Assembly (NCBI GenBank): GCA_949358305.1
Contig: OX442314.1
Span: 5,831,087-5,895,086 of the forward strand
DNA: 64,000 bases
Direction of reading: 5' to 3'
From: Strigamia acuminata
Taxonomy: Eukaryota; Arthropoda; Chilopoda; Geophilomorpha; Linotaeniidae
In this document: one piece after another, positions 27,533 through 38,079 of the stretch
Layout: each line of letters begins with the position of its first letter
Numbering within the stretch: position 1 is the stretch's first letter
The notes under the pieces: model-generated
What the model was told of the DNA's origin: nothing
The model's database searches: none
Seen by the model: the letters and a program-made list of their open reading frames with translations, nothing else
Program-made: the position numbers and the translations under genes

Positions 27533-29179
27533 TGTGACAAATTAGCAATAGATGGCGCCACTAGTATTAGCGGCAAATTCAACCTCGAACTTACTATTTT
27601 CAATATAAATAGTTCACAAACATATTATTATGTTGATACGACTAAATGTGATTCACATCGATAATATAAAAATATATTATCAATACTTAAGAAGATAAAA
27701 TAGGCGTTACTGCTTTATCACCGATACATGACGAGAAACACGGTTTCGAAGGTATTTCCGTTCTGTGTATCCATTTCCTGTCCCCGGTATCCAGTTCCGG
27801 TTTGTGCTAAAAAATTAGCATAATCCCAATTTGCATCCCCGTATCCACTTCCTGCGATACGAGATTGGTGGAACTTAATCCCACCGAGTATAAAACTCCC
27901 TGACAACAGGAAGTTAAGTTAGTTCTTGATTTCTGGTTATTTGGTATGTTCCGCATGTCAAATAACTGTTTCTTACTCAGGGCATGGGCCTACCGGTCCA
28001 TGCATAGCATGGCTCTGCTGAGCCATGCAACCCCCGTCAACTGAAGGCGAAGTTCGGACTGTTAATGTTTCCGTCAAACGGTCTTGCCGAGGAGAAAGCC
28101 TCCCGCATAAGTATCCTCGTGGTCGGACAATAGAATCACGTGTGATACCAAAGTATTTAGTAACCGTTAGTAGCACTGTTACTGAAAGAGATTGACTCCA
28201 TCACTTGATGGTGCCAAAGCAGTCTGCATGCAAAACATGCAGTTACCGCCAGTAGCACTATGTGTTTGGGAAAGTTATATCTCTTCGGTGATGGTGCCAA
28301 AGCAGTCTACTTATGAGTAGTATCTCAGGTGATTAATTCTGTTGTGCAGAACTGCGGGCTATATCCCCCTGAATACCAGTGCCGTCTCTCACCGCACTGT
28401 TATTTAGGGCACGCGCGATACTGTTCTGCTCAGCAAGGTGAACTTTGACGGCAATTGTGTGTTGCGATGTTTAACCTTTATTATATCCTGTAGTTGATAA
28501 TAAACCTTAATTGTTTAAACTTGGCAACAAGTTAACAACCGAAGTAAGTCACGAGACTTATTTCATTGTACGACGAATCAAATTCGTAACAATAAATTGA
28601 ATACAATTTATTGAGTTAATTTACTAAACTCACAACACCGCGAATTACATATAATTCGCAAGCGGAATCTTGGCGAATAAATGACTTCATTTATTCATTA
28701 CCAATTTCCAACCCTAGTTGTGGCGGTGCACATGAGTCAACCGCACCTCTCGGATCGAGCCAGACAGCATTACACGGACCATTACACGATACGAACCAGG
28801 AACGCGAAGGAACCAGTTCCACGATTACGAAGCGCCGACGGAAGCCGCGAGGACACAGCCAGCCCGGCTATCTGATGACATCTATACTCGGTCGAGCGGG
28901 CGTTTTGCCGTTCCCGAACCCCGGATCACCAATGACCGTAATCATATTATTTTAGGGCTGTTTTACAGCCAATTCATGTATAGTTTAACTTGTATTTAAC
29001 TTGCCAAATGTCGGCATTAGAATTTGTATAACTTTTAGATTTGATTCTATTGTTTGACAACAATAAATGTAGTGTTTTGAGAAACTTGTTGTCTTTATTT
29101 TATCTCGTATTATTCACTATTTCACGCGACTTATACCCGGTACTATCATGCGATAGGAGTTGTGGTCGTCACCGTCACA
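27533..29179 (+). repeat. 5' LTR of Gypsy-V
   Basis: 1647 bp, starts tgtgacaaatt and ends accgtcaca, repeated at 40053-41699. It includes strong hairpins (27982-28003 and 28007-28028) and a 66-bp imperfect direct repeat (28160-28225, 28242-28308). Short open frames in it occur identically in the other LTR and lack relatives. Confidence 0.95.
27982..28308 (+). promoter_or_regulatory. Structured block in Gypsy-V LTR
   Basis: GCATGG...CCATGC (27982-28003) and GCATGGCTC/GAGCCATGC (28007-28028, 4-nt loop) are consecutive perfect stems. Downstream, two diverged direct repeats share ccg..agtagcact at their start and tgatggtgccaaagcagtct at their end. The block is GC-richer than the rest and repeated at 40502-40828. 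It could be U3 enhancer repeats or R/U5 RNA structure. Confidence 0.5.
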
Positions 29180-29181
29180 CG

Positions 29182-29199
29182 TGGAGGTCCCACCGAGAT
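29182..29199 (+). other. Gypsy-V primer-binding site (tRNA-Gln)
   Basis: TGGAGGTCCCACCGAGAT, 2 nt after the 5' LTR; as I recall animal tRNA-Gln(TTG) 3' ends (ATCTCGGTGGGACCT plus CCA), this is an exact 18-nt complement. Confidence 0.8.
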
Positions 29200-29983
29200 A
29201 GGTTGCAAAGTTTAAATTTACCGAATTTAAATAAAAGTGAAAATTGAGATAAATAAAGAGTATAACATTTCAAAACATTTTATATGTCTCTGCTTTTGCG
29301 AAGTAGGGAATCCCCTTTAAGAACGTTGGGATTCGTGAGAACTCTAACATTAAAGGGAAAGTTTCGTTGTGTTGAAAAAACACTTAAAATCGAAGTAAAA
29401 TTAATTTTAATTTTCACGAAAAAAGGCTTGGTAAAATTTCAATGTTAGTTGAATATTTTCGTAAGAAATATCCAATCAGTAACGAGATTGACCAGGCCAA
29501 AGTGCGGACGTAGTAGAAAACTACTAAAATAAAGGATTAGTTTCCATTTTATCATTGGATAAAATAACTTTCCACCAATAAAGTGTCAAGGGATTAAAGG
29601 ATTATCGATCCTCGATGCCACGCGGATCCAGACTACAGACGACCATTCGTATCCAGACCAGACCTGCAGACACGTGCTCCAGTAGCCATCTTGACCACGC
29701 CGTCCCGTTCAGTCCCGATTCGAATTTTCCACGCCGTAAACCAGCTAAAGTTAAGTGTATTTCACCTATTATTTTAACAAATAGTTTAAAGCGCCTTCTC
29801 ACCCGACGCTAGTTTACTTGTAGTAGGATTCATTTGATTGTTCAAAATTTATCGATAGTTTAACGCGTTTAACCACCACGTGGAGTTTAAGCTTAACCTT
29901 ATCAAAGTGTATTGTTATTTTGAAGTGTATTTTCATAAAGTGTGTTATCGTTCTTTAGTAATAAAGAATTTAAAACTTTTATC
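29200..29983 (+). other. Gypsy-V 5' leader
   Basis: About 780 bases between primer site and gag ATG. I see no gene. It should hold packaging signals and a splice donor for ORF3, which I could not pin down. Confidence 0.5.
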
Positions 29984-32095
29984 ATGTCTAACGAAAACAT
30001 TCAGATGAATGAACGAGAAGTTGATGACGGAAACTTGGAAAATAGTTACGTCCGACTCGAAGACCAAACGGATTTAATTCCGGACGATTTAACAGAGTAT
30101 TGTCAACTCTATAATCTGAATCGGGTTGATTTCAAAACAATAACCGAAGCGGTTAATCATGTACGCGTACTTGAGAAAAGAAATCAGAGAATTAGACCCG
30201 ATGAAGATGAAGATTCGGAGAACGAAAGTCGGCATTCGCGGACTTCACACCGAACCCCACGAAAAACGATTCCCACGAATCGTAAGCTGGACTTTCCCTC
30301 TCCTAAAAAGAGGTTGGGATATCAAGCCCGGATAGTGTCGACTCCCCAGCTAAACGATAGAATGGTACGCGAACCATCGTTTAGCCGATCCCGTAGTCAG
30401 CAAAGTTCTGGACAAAGAACACCCAGTTCTAATAGTCCTTTAAATCTAGCCAAACCAAGGTCTAGATCGACTAGTGTTAATCGAATGATTAACAATAGTA
30501 ATTCGGGTTTTATCCCCCAAACTTCAGGGAATAGACAAAATATCTCCCAAAATTCGGGACATAGACAGTATGTTACTCCAACATCTGGAAATAGACATTA
30601 TGTCCCCCCGACACCGGGGAAAGGACAGTTTGTCCCCCCAACGCAGTCAAAAAGAGTGTCAAATCGAACTCCAAGGAGATCCGATCCGATCCCACCATCC
30701 CCCGTTATTCAAAATTTACCGGTGGGAAAGACTCGTTCAAATCAGACACCCCCAGAACGAGTACAAAATGAAAGTAGTGTTCCACATGGACAACATGTAC
30801 CATCTGGCAATCATACACAGTTTGAGAATTATGTTCCTCCAAGGAAAGAAATCCCCCAGGACAATCAGGTCCCTAAGGGAAATCTGCCCAATTTTGAACA
30901 TAATTCTGGTTCGGCATCCTCCGCTGGTAGTTCATCTCAAGCGAGATTTTCCACCGACGACTTGGGAGCCATCCTTACCCATGTGCGAAATATTCAAACT
31001 GATTGTGCACAGCAAGTACAACAATTTATGCAGAATAATGCACAGCAAAATAATAATGCAAACAATTCAAGCAAAACCTTTTTCAAAGGTCAGGATATGC
31101 CTGTTTTCGATGGAAAACAGAAGGACGTGGCTAAATTTTTAGCTACAGCCAAAACAGTCGCTGTCGCTAAAGGTTTAACTCTGGATGAGATGGTAAAACG
31201 CGGAGTACCAACTTATTTATCTGGTATAGCCCACGAATGGCATACCGATAACCTCGACAAATTTGTTGACTGGAAAACTTTCGAAAAGATGTTTTTGGCG
31301 GAGTTTGACATGATCCCTGTCACTCGAGCCCGAAAGCTTCGAAATTTAATCCAGGGCCCAGAAGAGCCACTTTATACATTTCTTTTGAGATTTAAACAAG
31401 CTCAAGGATCTTATTCAAAAAGAGATGAAGCCCCCACTCTTCTCGAGAATTTGAACTTAGTTAGTTACAATCGAATAATCGATAGAGGTCTTTATGAAGA
31501 ATCATTTAATGACATATTTCAATTTGTCCGGCAGAATAGGGCTCTTTTCGAAGCCCAAAATGCTAGTGTGGACACTATTGCCAATAAAGAGGACGAAACT
31601 GCCCCGTCAAATACTCAAAAAGGTAAAGACACCAGGAGTTCGCGCCCACTCATACGATCTACTCAGACGTTGAACGCCGAACCAGAAGTTGTACCTATGG
31701 AATCTGACGAGACAGACAATCTTGAAAACGATGTTGGATTCAACAACATGGTATGTGCCCTATCGGAGAAAGCAACTGGAAAATGTTTCCATTGTAATCA
31801 ACCAGGACACTTTAAGAGGGAATGTCCTTTGTTACAAAAAAAAAAATTTGTTCAGGACAAGCCCCAAGGTACTGGTAATAATACCAATACCAATCCCGCC
31901 TCTGATCTTTTTAAACGACAGAGACAAAATTGGGTGACCGCTGAATCTTTGGACCAAAAGCTTGAAGACTTCAAAACTACTATGCAAACTAGTATGACAA
32001 AATCCATGTCGGACTTATTCACTAAATTTTTGGATCCAAAAAATGCGACCACTCCGCCTTTGGCGATTGAAGGTCCACCGGCGCCAAAAAACTAG
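29984..32095 (+). CDS. gag: Gypsy-V gag
   Basis: It starts at the first in-frame ATG (29984, context atcATGTCTAAC) and encodes 703 residues. The N-terminal half is Ser/Pro/Arg rich with a Gln/Pro repeat (variants of TPTSGNRHYVPPTPG, residues about 175-225). The gag core is at 365-520 (GQDMPVFDGKQKDVAKFL, YLSGIAHEWH, KTFEKMFLAEFDMIPVTRARKLRNL). A CCHC knuckle CFHCNQPGHFKRECP lies near 600. The protein forms particles and binds RNA. Its stop TAG immediately follows the frameshift heptamer; a second TAG follows in tandem. Confidence 0.92.
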   Translation: MSNENIQMNEREVDDGNLENSYVRLEDQTDLIPDDLTEYCQLYNLNRVDFKTITEAVNHVRVLEKRNQRIRPDEDEDSENESRHSRTSHRTPRKTIPTNRKLDFPSPKKRLGYQARIVSTPQLNDRMVREPSFSRSRSQQSSGQRTPSSNSPLNLAKPRSRSTSVNRMINNSNSGFIPQTSGNRQNISQNSGHRQYVTPTSGNRHYVPPTPGKGQFVPPTQSKRVSNRTPRRSDPIPPSPVIQNLPVGKTRSNQTPPERVQNESSVPHGQHVPSGNHTQFENYVPPRKEIPQDNQVPKGNLPNFEHNSGSASSAGSSSQARFSTDDLGAILTHVRNIQTDCAQQVQQFMQNNAQQNNNANNSSKTFFKGQDMPVFDGKQKDVAKFLATAKTVAVAKGLTLDEMVKRGVPTYLSGIAHEWHTDNLDKFVDWKTFEKMFLAEFDMIPVTRARKLRNLIQGPEEPLYTFLLRFKQAQGSYSKRDEAPTLLENLNLVSYNRIIDRGLYEESFNDIFQFVRQNRALFEAQNASVDTIANKEDETAPSNTQKGKDTRSSRPLIRSTQTLNAEPEVVPMESDETDNLENDVGFNNMVCALSEKATGKCFHCNQPGHFKRECPLLQKKKFVQDKPQGTGNNTNTNPASDLFKRQRQNWVTAESLDQKLEDFKTTMQTSMTKSMSDLFTKFLDPKNATTPPLAIEGPPAPKN

Positions 32096-32120
32096 TAGAG
32101 GGGGTTACCGAAAACCCCCT
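32086..32120 (+). promoter_or_regulatory. -1 ribosomal frameshift signal, Gypsy-V gag-pol
   Basis: A AAA AAC (32086-32092) is in gag frame and directly followed by two TAG stops. After a 6-nt spacer an 8-bp perfect stem forms (AGGGGGTT 32099-32106 with AACCCCCT 32113-32120, 6-nt loop). Slipping one base back continues openly into pol. This has every part of a classical -1 frameshift site. Confidence 0.9.
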
Positions 32121-34717
32121 AAAAAACCAGAGTAGTACATTATCCTCAGAAATAGAAAATGTTCTAAACAAAACGCTGAACAAATTAGTAATTCAAGATG
32201 AGGAAATTAAACGACCTAATCGTAAAACTAGGAAAAGGAATCCAAAGTATGTATTTAAGGAACCTTATCCCAACACTCCTTTTTCGATGGAAGAGACTGA
32301 AAATCCATTTACATCATTCGATGACGACCTCTTTCCTGCGGATAAGGGGGACGAATCTTGGCGAGAGTCCTTGAATGCAATAATTGAAAGCGCTGTAAAT
32401 CCTCCTGTTCGAGAGGAAACCACTAGTTCTAGTGGAGGAATATGCGAAAGTTTGGAGGCAATGATGGAAAATTTAGATATCTCCTCGAAATTATCTAGAC
32501 ATCATAGACTTCGTAAATATGTCAAAGAACATCAGCTCAAGAGAGCTGAAGTAGTTGAACGCATCAAACGTTTAGGAAACAGTAGCGACGACCCCCGAAT
32601 GAAAATAACAATAGGTGGACTCACCTATAATGCTTTAATGGATTCAGGAGCCACCCAATGTTTTATTGGATTACAATTACTTGACAGTACTTGTGCCTCC
32701 CCTGACTTCATTCAAGATTGCCCCCGAAATATGAAAGTGTGTGCCGTCGGCATAACTCATATCCCACTAGGACAAATAACCCTTTGTGTTCAATGGGCAG
32801 ATGGAGTAGAATTCACTCCAATGAATTTCATCATTTTAGACCGAAATGTGTGTGGCCTAATTTTAGGACACAATTTTATGCGTCGTACAACAATTAATTT
32901 AAATCCAGCACGAGCTGTATTTGACTGTGACAACAAACCTGGTTGGACTGCGCCTTACGTGGATAACGAATTTAATGACAGTCTAGCGAGGTTACGCACA
33001 CTAAGAGACGACGGAACAGTCACTCATACACCCGACAATTGGGAAGAATTGTTGGTGAAAGATTGTGATTGTTCCGACGAGGATAAGACCAAATTACTAG
33101 AAGTAATTTCTGGAATCAAGCACGTCTTTCGGGACAAAGTTGGTTGTACGAACCTTGCTAAGCATAAAATTACGTTTAAAAAGGACGCGAAATGGAAAAA
33201 ACAACCGTTTCGCATGTACAATCCAGCTAAAATTGCTATTATGACCAAGCTAGTTGAAGAACTAGAAGCAGAGAACCTCATTGAGAAAGCCACGGGACCT
33301 TACATAAGTCATCCCGTAATAGTTGCCAAACCAAATGGCACATATAGGTTATGTATTGATTACCGATGGCTAAATGCGATCACCGAAGTCAATGCAATCC
33401 AAATGCCCAGTATTGATTTGCTCATGCACAATACTAATCAGGCAAAATACTTCACCTCACTTGACCTTACAAAAGGATATTATCAAGTAGAGATGGAAGA
33501 CGAAGATAAGCAGAAAACTGCTTTCTATACCCCGAAAGGCAACTATCAATTTGTACGTATGCCATTTGGGTTATGTAACGCGCCTTGTACATTTCAAGCC
33601 CTAATGGAACAAGTTATGGGTGACGCGTTATATAAACATGCATTAGTCTATTTAGACGATGTAATTATCTTTTCTCGGACTTGGGATCAACATCTCGGTC
33701 ACATTAAAGATGTATTAGAACGACTAGACAAAGCAAACTTGTCCGTAAATAAAGAAAAGTCTAAGTTCGGCAGAACTACACTAAAATTTCTGGGACACCT
33801 AATCACGCCAAATGGATTGGCCCCGGATCCTGATAAAATCGCGTCAGTACGAAAATTTCCCACCCCAAAAACATCGAAAGATGTACAAAGGTTTCACGGG
33901 TTGGCAAATTTCTTTAGGAAGTTTATTCCTAACCACGGAGAAATTGCTACTCCACTGACTAGCATAATGCACGAGAAAGCAACCTTTGTCTGGGGACAAG
34001 AGCAAATAGACGCTTTCGAAAGAATTAAAGACATCTTATGCGACGAAACTCAAGTTTTGTTAATGCCTAATATGCTCGAACCCTTTGTGATTCTAACAGA
34101 CGCTTCACATTCAGGATTAGGAGCGGTATTATGCCAAGATGTGGATTTTCTTGACAAAAACAAGGACAAATGGATTAAAACTCCAAGACCCGTAGCTTAC
34201 GCTAGTCGCGTACTTCGAGGAGCCGAGCAACGTTACACTACTCCCGAACTAGAGTGTCTAGCGGTAGTATGGGCTGTAGAACGTTTCCGCCCTTACATAG
34301 AATACACGTCTTTCACCCTGGAGTCAGATGCAGAAGCCTTAAAATGGCTAATGGGGACGCCAGAACCTTCTGGTCGTTTTGGCCGATGGGCAATTAAACT
34401 GCAATGCGGCGCCTTTAAAATTAAGTATCGTCGTGGTACTCAAAATCAAGTCGCAGACGCATTTTCAAGAGCTCCTTTGAGTATTGAAGACATTCCGAAG
34501 GATGATTATATCGAACCCACAGAAATAACTCAATTCTGGCCCGAGTGGGACGGAAATAAAGAAGTTACTCGTAGAGAAGAACCAAAACCCTGTCAGTTCT
34601 TAACAAACGTGTCAGTAAAGTTTGATTATTCCAAAAAATTAAATAATTCTTTGGAAAAGGGGGAGAAAGGTCATGTAGAACCAGAAACTTTATTTAGTGC
34701 TTTAACCGAAGTACTAA
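32093..34717 (+). CDS. pol: Gypsy-V pol, first part: protease, RT, RNase H
   Basis: Read in the -1 frame after the heptamer, it is open from there; the first ATG is at 32287. Protease YNALMDSGATQCFIG lies near 32630; RT shows YRLCIDYRWLNA near 33340, SLDLTKGYYQVEM near 33460, and catalytic YLDDVIIF near 33649; RNase H shows LTDASHSGLGAVL near 34096 and SDAEALKWLMG near 34325. Catalytic residues are intact. A MITE inserted at 34718 gives a premature stop (TAA at 34735) soon after. The reading frame resumes in phase after the MITE at 35747. Confidence 0.92.
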
Positions 34718-35073
34718 CAAGGGGAGAGCACCAATAAGCTATCACAGATTGTTGTAATATTAAACAAGAAGGATTGTTATATCATGCTGAATGAGACCCT
34801 AAAATAATTTCATTCCATGAACAGCCAACAATGCAAACAATGAGCTGAAAGTTGGCACTATTTTGTCTGTGTATACATCAAATCTGAGCAATCAGGCCTA
34901 GTGTATGAATACTGTAAACAACAGTTGCTAGGTAAAAAATAGTTCCAAGATCCAAGTTCAATTTTACCATTTGAGATTCAATGATGTCATTTCCTCTTTT
35001 GATATCACATGACATATGACATCAGAACTTCGTTCAACAACATGACTGTCTTCATGAAGACAATAATAGTTTG

Positions 35074-35147
35074 TAGTGGTGGTTCAGTGGTTAAGGCAAT
35101 GGGCCAGGAATCTTTTCACACAGGTTCAAATCCTGTTGGGTGTGAAA
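35074..35147 (+). other. tRNA-like Pol III promoter, left arm of MITE
   Basis: A-box-like TGGTTCAGTGG at 35080-35090 and B-box GGTTCAAATCC at 35123-35133, 32 nt apart; the T-arm ACAGG/CCTGT pairs. The acceptor stem does not pair, so it is a tRNA relic rather than a working tRNA. Confidence 0.6.
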
Positions 35148-35313
35148 ATTTTTACATTTATTTTTTGTTAAATTTTAGCAGTTATTTTAATGTTTGTAAT
35201 TTTATATTTGTTAAAAAATTAAAATTAACCAAATTAAAATTTTCTGGAAACAAATATAAAATTACAAACATTAAAATAACTGCTAAAATTTAACAAAAAA
35301 TAAATGTAAATAT

Positions 35314-35387
35314 ATTCACACCCAACAGGATTTGAACCTGTGTGGAAAGATTCCTGGGCCATTGCCTTAACCACTGAACCACCACTA
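35314..35387 (-). other. tRNA-like Pol III promoter, right arm of MITE
   Basis: Reverse complement of the left-arm copy, with the same A and B boxes, pointing inward to the loop. If used, the two promoters would transcribe toward each other across the loop. Confidence 0.6.
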
Positions 35388-35743
35388 CAAACTATTATTG
35401 TCTTCATGAAGACAGTCATGTTGTTGAACAAAGTTCTGATGTCATATGTCATGTGATATCAAAAGAGGAAATGACATCATTGAATCTCAAATGATAAAAT
35501 TGAACTTGGATCTTGGAACTATTTTTTACCTAGCAACTGTTGTTTACAGTATTCATACACTAGGCCTGATTGCTCAGATTTGATGTATACACAGACAAAA
35601 TAGTGCCAACTTTCAGCTCATTGTTTGCATTGTTGGCTGTTCATGGAATGAAATTATTTTAGGGTCTCATTCAGCATGATATAACAATCCTTCTTGTTTA
35701 ATATTACAACAATCTGTGATAGCTTATTGGTGCTCTCCCCTTG

Positions 35744-37482
35744 TAAGTATAGTTCCTCCTACCAGAGCAGAAATCATAGAAGCTCAGCTCAAAGATTATG
35801 AATGTAGAAAAATAATAACCCATCTAAAGTTAGATGAAGTTGAGCAAAAGAAAAATAAGAAAACTAAGCGCTGGATGAAAGACATCAAAGGCTACCAACT
35901 AGATTTCAAAGAAAATCATGATAATGAAGATGAGAATAGTAATGATTCTGAAATGTTAATCTTCTTCAAACCAACATTTGAAGAAGAATTAAATGATTCC
36001 GGCAACGGATTTAAAGCGGTGATTCCACCGTCTTTAGTACGACGAGTGTTGTTCGCATGCCACGGACATCCGTTAAGTGGACACGCGGGGATGAGTAAAA
36101 CGCTCGAACGAGCGAAACTCATCTATTATTGGCCTAAAATGAGCAAAGACACGTGTAATTATGTTCGTAGTTGTGTTCATTGCCAACAATACAAACCTAG
36201 TCAACACCGCAAACACAGAGCGAGTTATACTCCTCACAATATGGCACAGCCATGGGAAGTTCTTTGTTTAGACTTCATGGGTCCCAAACCCGCTGGTCAG
36301 TACCAACATAAATATATTTTAGTAGGAATTGATCAATGTACTAAATGGGTAGAATTAGCCCCGTTAAGCAAAGCTTCAAGTGAAGCAATTATAACAAAGT
36401 TAGGTGATATCGTACACAGATGGGGATACCCCAGGAAAATTATCAGTGATAATGGAAAACAGTTCGCATCCACCATCTATGAGGGTTTCTGTAAAAGGCA
36501 TAACATTAAAATGACTCATATAAGTCCTTATCATGCTCAGGCCAACCCCACAGAACGGGCAAACAGAGATATCAAAATAATGCTTGCGATTTATTCTGAT
36601 GTGCACTCTCACTGGCCACGTTTTCTGAATGAATTTGCATTTGCATCCAGAACGGCAAAATCCGAAGCAACCGGATCGACGCCATTTTTATTAAATACGG
36701 GAAGAATAGTAACACTACCTTTCGACCCGCGAATTATTCAACACGCGAATAAATTCGATAAAAATAACCCTGAGGAATTCGTGTTTAACTTACTCGGGAT
36801 TTTACGGAGAGCACACCAAGAAATGCACCGTAGGATCCAACTAAATTACGAGAAACACGACAGAATTCACCGTAATAAATTTCATATTTGCAAATATGAA
36901 GTAGGTGATTTAGTCTGGAAGAATACACATATTCTTTCCAATCAAGACAAAGGCATTACTAAAGGATTTGCTGAAAAACGAGACGGACCGTGGGAAATCA
37001 CAGCCGTATTAACAGGAGGTGCATACGCCTTACGAAAATTATTAGATGATTCAATTGAACCATCAATAAATACGGATGATCTCACCCCGTATATCCCTTC
37101 ATACCCGATTGAGACATGGACTCTGGGTCAGAAAAAAGGAAAACTGGAAGATCACCCAAACCCTGATTGGATGTCATCAAATTCCGAATTTAACGAATCT
37201 AATTCACAAGAATTAGATAATCAAGATACAGAAGAAATCCCGCGTGAAAATCTTGAACAAGATATGGAAGAACTTCCTCAAGAAAATCTTGAACAAGAAG
37301 AAATAATAATTCCTACCTCAAATGAAAATGGAAACGACATTACAGATTCACGAAGTAATAACTCGAATAAACGGAAGCGAACAGCTGACCTTCCGGAAAT
37401 AATCTCGAGACCGAAAAGAACTTCGAAGCCAAATCCGAAATATACAACGGATTTTGTACAGATGATTCAAGAGCGTCGTTAA
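35744..37482 (+). CDS. pol: Gypsy-V pol, second part: integrase
   Basis: In phase with the first part. After a short linker (VPPTRAEIIEAQ, also seen as VPPTREELVEAQ in Gypsy-W) the integrase zinc region HGHPLSGHAGMSKTL...CVHCQQYK spans 36061-36195. The catalytic core shows LDFMGPKP near 36271, SDNGKQF near 36445 and NPTERANRDIK near 36544. A GPY/F-like KRDGPWEI lies near 36976. The tail is acidic (repeats of EELPQENLEQ) and ends with a basic motif (NKRKR, RPKRTSKPNPKY). All D-D-E residues are present. The apparent start codon at 35716 is MITE sequence. Confidence 0.92.
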
Positions 37483-38073
37483 AAAGGATGCTAAAATATT
37501 AAAAAAGAATATTCTAAAAGATATTGATTTAATTCATATATTGAATATTCAAATCGAAATTCGCGAAGTCACCTGATAAGTTATGACCCCGGGTAGAGAG
37601 TAAAAGATTCGTTCTATATTCAGTCTTCTAACACACACGTGAGAGAAGAAGAACTTCGTCGAATTCAACAAAAAATCACGGTCAAACGCGTTGACATTGT
37701 TAGCTATTAACCAACGAATACAGGTATTATGATTATGCATATAAAGTTATATATATATATCATGAAATTTCTTTGAATATTCGAAGAAATACGAACCAGC
37801 GGAATTCGTTTATTAGCGGCGGAGGATTTGAAAGCCACGTGCTCTAAACTCCAAGTTGTCGTCGAGGCGACTACACTCATAATTCCACAAGATACGCTTC
37901 TAAAGGAAGCAGGACATTTTCGTAAGTTCGATAAAATTATCAATACACGAAAATATAAAATTGCAACGAATTATAATTATAAAATTCGTAAATTCAGTTA
38001 CGCGTTTTCTCAATAGAGGGCGCGCGCATACCAAAGTATTGCAAATAAAACTAAGACGTTTTTTTATACTTGT
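37483..38073 (+). other. Gypsy-V region between pol and ORF3
   Basis: About 590 AT-rich bases with no convincing frame; it contains (at)n near 37750. It ends in a pyrimidine tract and splice acceptor. Confidence 0.5.
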
Positions 38074-38075
38074 AG
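38063..38075 (+). promoter_or_regulatory. Splice acceptor before Gypsy-V ORF3
   Basis: ttttatacttgtag precedes ATG 38080 by 4 nt. The T-rich tract and AG fit a subgenomic env-type mRNA. No branch site was assigned. Confidence 0.6.
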
Positions 38076-38079
38076 AATT

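Larger units (their letters stand above)
34718..35743. mobile_element. 1-kb full-length inverted-repeat MITE with two tRNA-like promoters
   Basis: Two arms of about 495 bp are near-perfect reverse complements around a 35-nt AT-rich loop (about 35214-35248). Ends are CAAGGGGAGAGCACC and its complement, flanked by TAA on both sides (34715-34717, 35744-35746), the TWA duplication typical of PIF/Harbinger. Removing the MITE and one TAA restores the pol frame. Each arm contains a tRNA-like segment (35074-35147 and its complement 35314-35387). No transposase is present. A Harbinger-type origin is inferred from the duplication. Confidence 0.88.

Noticed and set aside
27718-28176. Short minus-strand frames in the Gypsy-V LTR, repeated at 40238-40696
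   Set aside because: Present only because the LTR is duplicated; no similarity recognised.
35074-35147. A functional tRNA gene
   Set aside because: A and B boxes and a T-arm are present, but the acceptor stem does not pair and the anticodon arm is unclear; kept as a tRNA-like promoter only.
35009-35452. Two similar open frames in the MITE
   Set aside because: They are mirror copies of the same arm sequence and overlap the tRNA-like part; not genes.
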